Source: Osedax frankpressi
Taxonomy: Eukaryota > Annelida > Polychaeta > Sabellida > Siboglinidae
Direction of reading: 5' to 3'
Length of the DNA: 64,000 nucleotides
Assembly (NCBI GenBank): GCA_964035775.1
Contig: OZ038312.1
Location: 14,904,042-14,968,041, forward strand
Program-made: the position numbers and the translations under genes
Notes under the pieces: generated by a model
The model's database searches: none
What the model was told of the DNA's origin: nothing
The model's input: only the letters and a program-made list of their open reading frames with translations
Shown here: positions 62,651 through 64,000 of the stretch, one piece after another
How the letters are laid out: every line of letters starts with the position of its first letter
How positions within the stretch are numbered: the stretch's first letter is position 1

Positions 62651-64000
62651 CGGGGGCGACGGAAAGGGTCGTAGGGCGAGGGAAAGGGTCGTGGGGTCGA
62701 GGGAAAGGGTCGCGGGGGTGAGGGAAAGGTTAGCGGGGGTGAGGGAAAAGTTAGCAGGGGTGAGGGAATGGTTAGCGGGGGTGAGGGAATGGTTAGCGGG
62801 GTGAGGGAAAGGTTAGCGGGGGTGAGGGAAAGGTTAGCGGGGGCGACGGAAAGGGTCGTAGGGCGAGGGAAAGGGTCGTGGGGTCGAGGGAAAGGGTCGC
62901 GATGTCGAAGGAAAGGGTCGTGGGGGCAAGGGAAAGGTTAGCAGGAGCGAGGGAAAGGCTCGCGGAGTTGAGGGAAAGGGTCGTGGGGGCAAGGGAAAGG
63001 TTAGCGTGGTCGAGGGAAAGGTTAGCGGGGGCAAGGGAAAGATTAGCGGGGGCTAGGGAAAGGTTAGTGGCGGCGAGGGAAAGGGTCGTGGGGGTGAGGG
63101 AAAGGGTCGCGAGGGAGAGGGAAAGGGTCGCGGGGGTGAGGAAAAAGGTCGCGAGGGAGAGGGAAAGGGTCGTGGGGCGAGGGAAAGGGTCGTGGGGTCG
63201 AGGGAAAGGGTCGCGAGGTCGAAGGAAAGGGTCGTGGGGGCAAGGGAAAGGTTAGCAGGAGCGAGGGAAAGGCTCGCGGGGTTGAGGGAAAGGGTCGTGG
63301 GGGCAAGGGAAAGGTTAGCGTGGTCGAGGGAAAGGTTAGCGGGGGCAAGGGAAAGATTAGCGGGGGCTAGGGAAAGGTTAGTGGCGGCGAGGGAAAGGGT
63401 CGTGGGGGTGAGGGAAAGGGTCGCGAGGGAGAGGGAAAGGGTCGCGGGGGTGAGGAAAAAGGTCGCGAGGGAGAGGGAAAGGGTCGTGGGGGTAAGGGAA
63501 AGGGAAAGGGTCGCGGGGTCGAGGGAAAGGGTCGTGGGAAAGGGTCGTGGGGGCGAGGGAAAGGGTCGCGGGGTCGAGGGAAAGGGTCGCGGGGGTGAGG
63601 AAAAAGGTCGCGAGGGAGAGGGAAAGGGTCGTGGGGCGAGGGAAAGGGTCGTGGGGTCGAGGGAAAGGGTCGCGAGGTCGAAGGAAAGGGTCGTGGGGGC
63701 AAGGGAAAGGTTAGCAGGAGCGAGGGAAAGGCTCGCGGGGTTGAGGGAAAGGGTCGTGGGGGCAAGGGAAAGGTTAGCGTGGTCGAGGGAAAGGTTAGCG
63801 GGGGCAAGGGAAAGATTAGCGGGGGCTAGGGAAAGGTTAGTGGCGGCGAGGGAAAGGGTCGTGGGGGTGAGGGAAAGGGTCGCGAGGGAGAGGGAAAGGG
63901 TCGCGGGGGTGAGGAAAAAGGTCGCGAGGGAGAGGGAAAGGGTCGTGGGGGTAAGGGAAAGGGAAAGGATCGTGGGGTCGAGGGAAAGGGTCGTGGGAAA
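62650..64000 (+). repeat. diverged G-rich array continuing off the right edge
   Basis: Same ancestry as the 21-bp array, but mostly GGGTCGTGGGG and GAGGGAAA modules of 20-23 bp. A composite block of GTCGCGAGGTCGAAGG, GCAAGGGAAAGGTTAGC and GGCTAGGGAAAGG recurs about 314 and then 459 bp later (ends near 63034, 63348, 63807). The plus strand is almost pure purine with many GGG runs. Confidence 0.93.

Noticed and set aside
61390-62721. Plus-strand open frames encoding seven-residue repeats, possibly a repetitive protein fused to the 61261 exon
   Set aside because: The 21-bp unit keeps frame by chance, 20-bp units shift it repeatedly, and a donor-like junction precedes the array.
62834-63807. Proline-rich minus-strand open frames
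   Set aside because: They are the complement of the G-rich array and recur only because the array block recurs.

Overview
The window looks like nuclear DNA of an invertebrate animal. It holds three recognisable eukaryotic genes, rich in spliceosomal introns and all with metazoan-type domain order: a DENND4/Crag-type DENN protein, the replication-licensing ATPase CDC6, and the GPI-anchor mannosyltransferase PIGB. I rebuilt exons by hand from reading frame, GT/AG junctions, intron phase and remembered human proteins; in all three genes the exon lengths sum to whole codons. I cannot name the phylum. There is no operon or other bacterial organisation.

Layout. 1-22.4 kb: DENND4 on the minus strand, 17 exons from the start codon at 22383 to the left edge, in very AT-rich DNA, with introns holding MITE-like elements and two pairs of long inverted repeats. 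22.4-42.6 kb: intergenic, AT-rich, with LINE scraps, MITE clusters, (TA)n tracts, a 4.3-kb 15-bp satellite (30601-34895) and unidentified coding-like remnants. 42.6-48.7 kb: complete CDC6 on the plus strand, 10 exons. 49.2-60.9 kb: complete PIGB on the minus strand, 11 exons, convergent with CDC6. 60.9-61.4 kb: a CpG-rich divergent promoter region and one exon of an unrecognised plus-strand gene. 61.4-64 kb: G-rich tandem arrays that run off the right edge.

The sequence changes character near 42.6 kb. To the left everything, exons included, is AT-rich. To the right the exons are GC-rich and most long introns consist largely of a private minisatellite, each intron with its own repeat unit. In at least two, probably three, of them the unit contains the 5' splice site of the same intron, so the intron carries dozens of copies of its own donor. 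This is the most unusual thing I see: introns that appear to have grown by tandem duplication of the exon-intron junction.

The genes are unrelated housekeeping functions (Rab activation, origin licensing, GPI-anchor synthesis). Their shared features are positional: convergent 3' ends for CDC6/PIGB, a divergent 5' pair for PIGB and the unknown gene, and the shared intron-repeat landscape.
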